Origin: Halisarca cf. caerulea
Lineage: Eukaryota; Porifera; Demospongiae; Chondrillida; Halisarcidae
NCBI GenBank assembly: GCA_963170055.1
Contig: CAUJGJ010000483.1
Location: 2,266,117 to 2,330,116, forward strand
Direction of reading: 5' to 3'
DNA: 64,000 nt
A program made the translations under genes and the position numbers. This document shows positions 63,578 through 64,000 of this stretch, piece by piece; position 1 is the stretch's first letter, and each line of letters begins with the position of its first letter. The notes below the pieces were generated by a model. The model saw nothing but the letters and a program-made list of their open reading frames with translations. It did no database searches and was not told the DNA's origin.

Positions 63578-64000
63578 GTGAGACAGTGTGTGCTGTGGTG
63601 AGGGGTGTGTGGTCACAACATTACAAGATTGACATGTGAACATGTACTATTGTTCCACCTGTAGTCAGAGTAGAAAATAAGTCTTGTGCAGCTACGTATG
63701 TACATAACTTGTAATTATAACGCATGCATTAGTAGACACACATGCTATAAGGAACATGTGTTAAGAAAATGTCTCAATTAAAATCAAAACTCAGTACTTG
63801 TAGTGCGTATTTGTGGGCTCACTAGCCAGTGGTAGTTCTTTGTTACAGTATAACACAACTCTGTACATGGTGCTCTCAAAACCAGCTGTCAAATTTGAAG
63901 GCAAGCTGTGGTCCACTAATCAGCACCTTCACTGATGTGTTGTGTACATTTGGACAGTTGGTCAATCACCAACAGCTGACCACTCCCACTTTACACCAGC
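63578..64000 (+). other. IFT140 intron 32, cut by window end
   Basis: After the donor AG|gtgaga at 63578 no further exon is recognised before the window ends. The remaining exons, roughly 120-130 residues, must lie downstream. Confidence 0.7.

Overview
The window reads as nuclear DNA of an animal, probably an invertebrate from an early branch; a sponge would fit, but the sequence alone does not prove it. All recognised genes are split by GT-AG introns. They belong to animal families (a SPRY/SOCS-box protein, a type I PKA regulatory subunit, ESCRT-III, sphingosine kinase, intraflagellar transport). Introns and spacers are packed with (GT)n/(CA)n tracts, minisatellites and short inverted-repeat elements (MITE-like). 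No rRNA, tRNA, CRISPR array, autonomous transposase or viral gene was seen.

Layout: MEAF6 (+, 1393-5676, histone acetyltransferase subunit); PRKAR1 (+, 6022-15538, cAMP-dependent kinase regulatory subunit); SPSB3-like gene (-, 18052-17303), head-to-head with IFT27 (+, 18265-21877); an unrecognised RAMA-domain gene (-, 29183-23132), head-to-head with CHMP6 (+, 29272-34240); sphingosine kinase (+, 36409-41049); and IFT140 (+, from 41220, cut off by the window end after 32 exons). Exon joins were read by eye: each join keeps the frame and extends similarity to the named family. The least certain joins are in the RAMA gene.

The genes do not form a pathway. Two are subunits of the intraflagellar transport trains that build cilia (IFT27 in IFT-B, IFT140 in IFT-A), about 20 kb apart. 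Promoter-proximal motifs fit gene function: a perfect CRE 23 bp before the PKA regulatory-subunit ATG, and a near-consensus RFX X-box 6 bp before the IFT140 ATG. Two gene pairs start within 212 and 88 bp of each other and probably share bidirectional promoters.

The most unusual material is structural. One IFT140 intron has (GT)n at its donor and (CA)n forming its acceptor. A sphingosine-kinase donor site is copied many times in a minisatellite next to it. A 177-bp-arm inverted repeat lies just before a MEAF6 exon. Two minisatellites have nine-unit higher-order periods. Several MITE-like families recur across the window, and in two of them internal sequence has expanded into a minisatellite.
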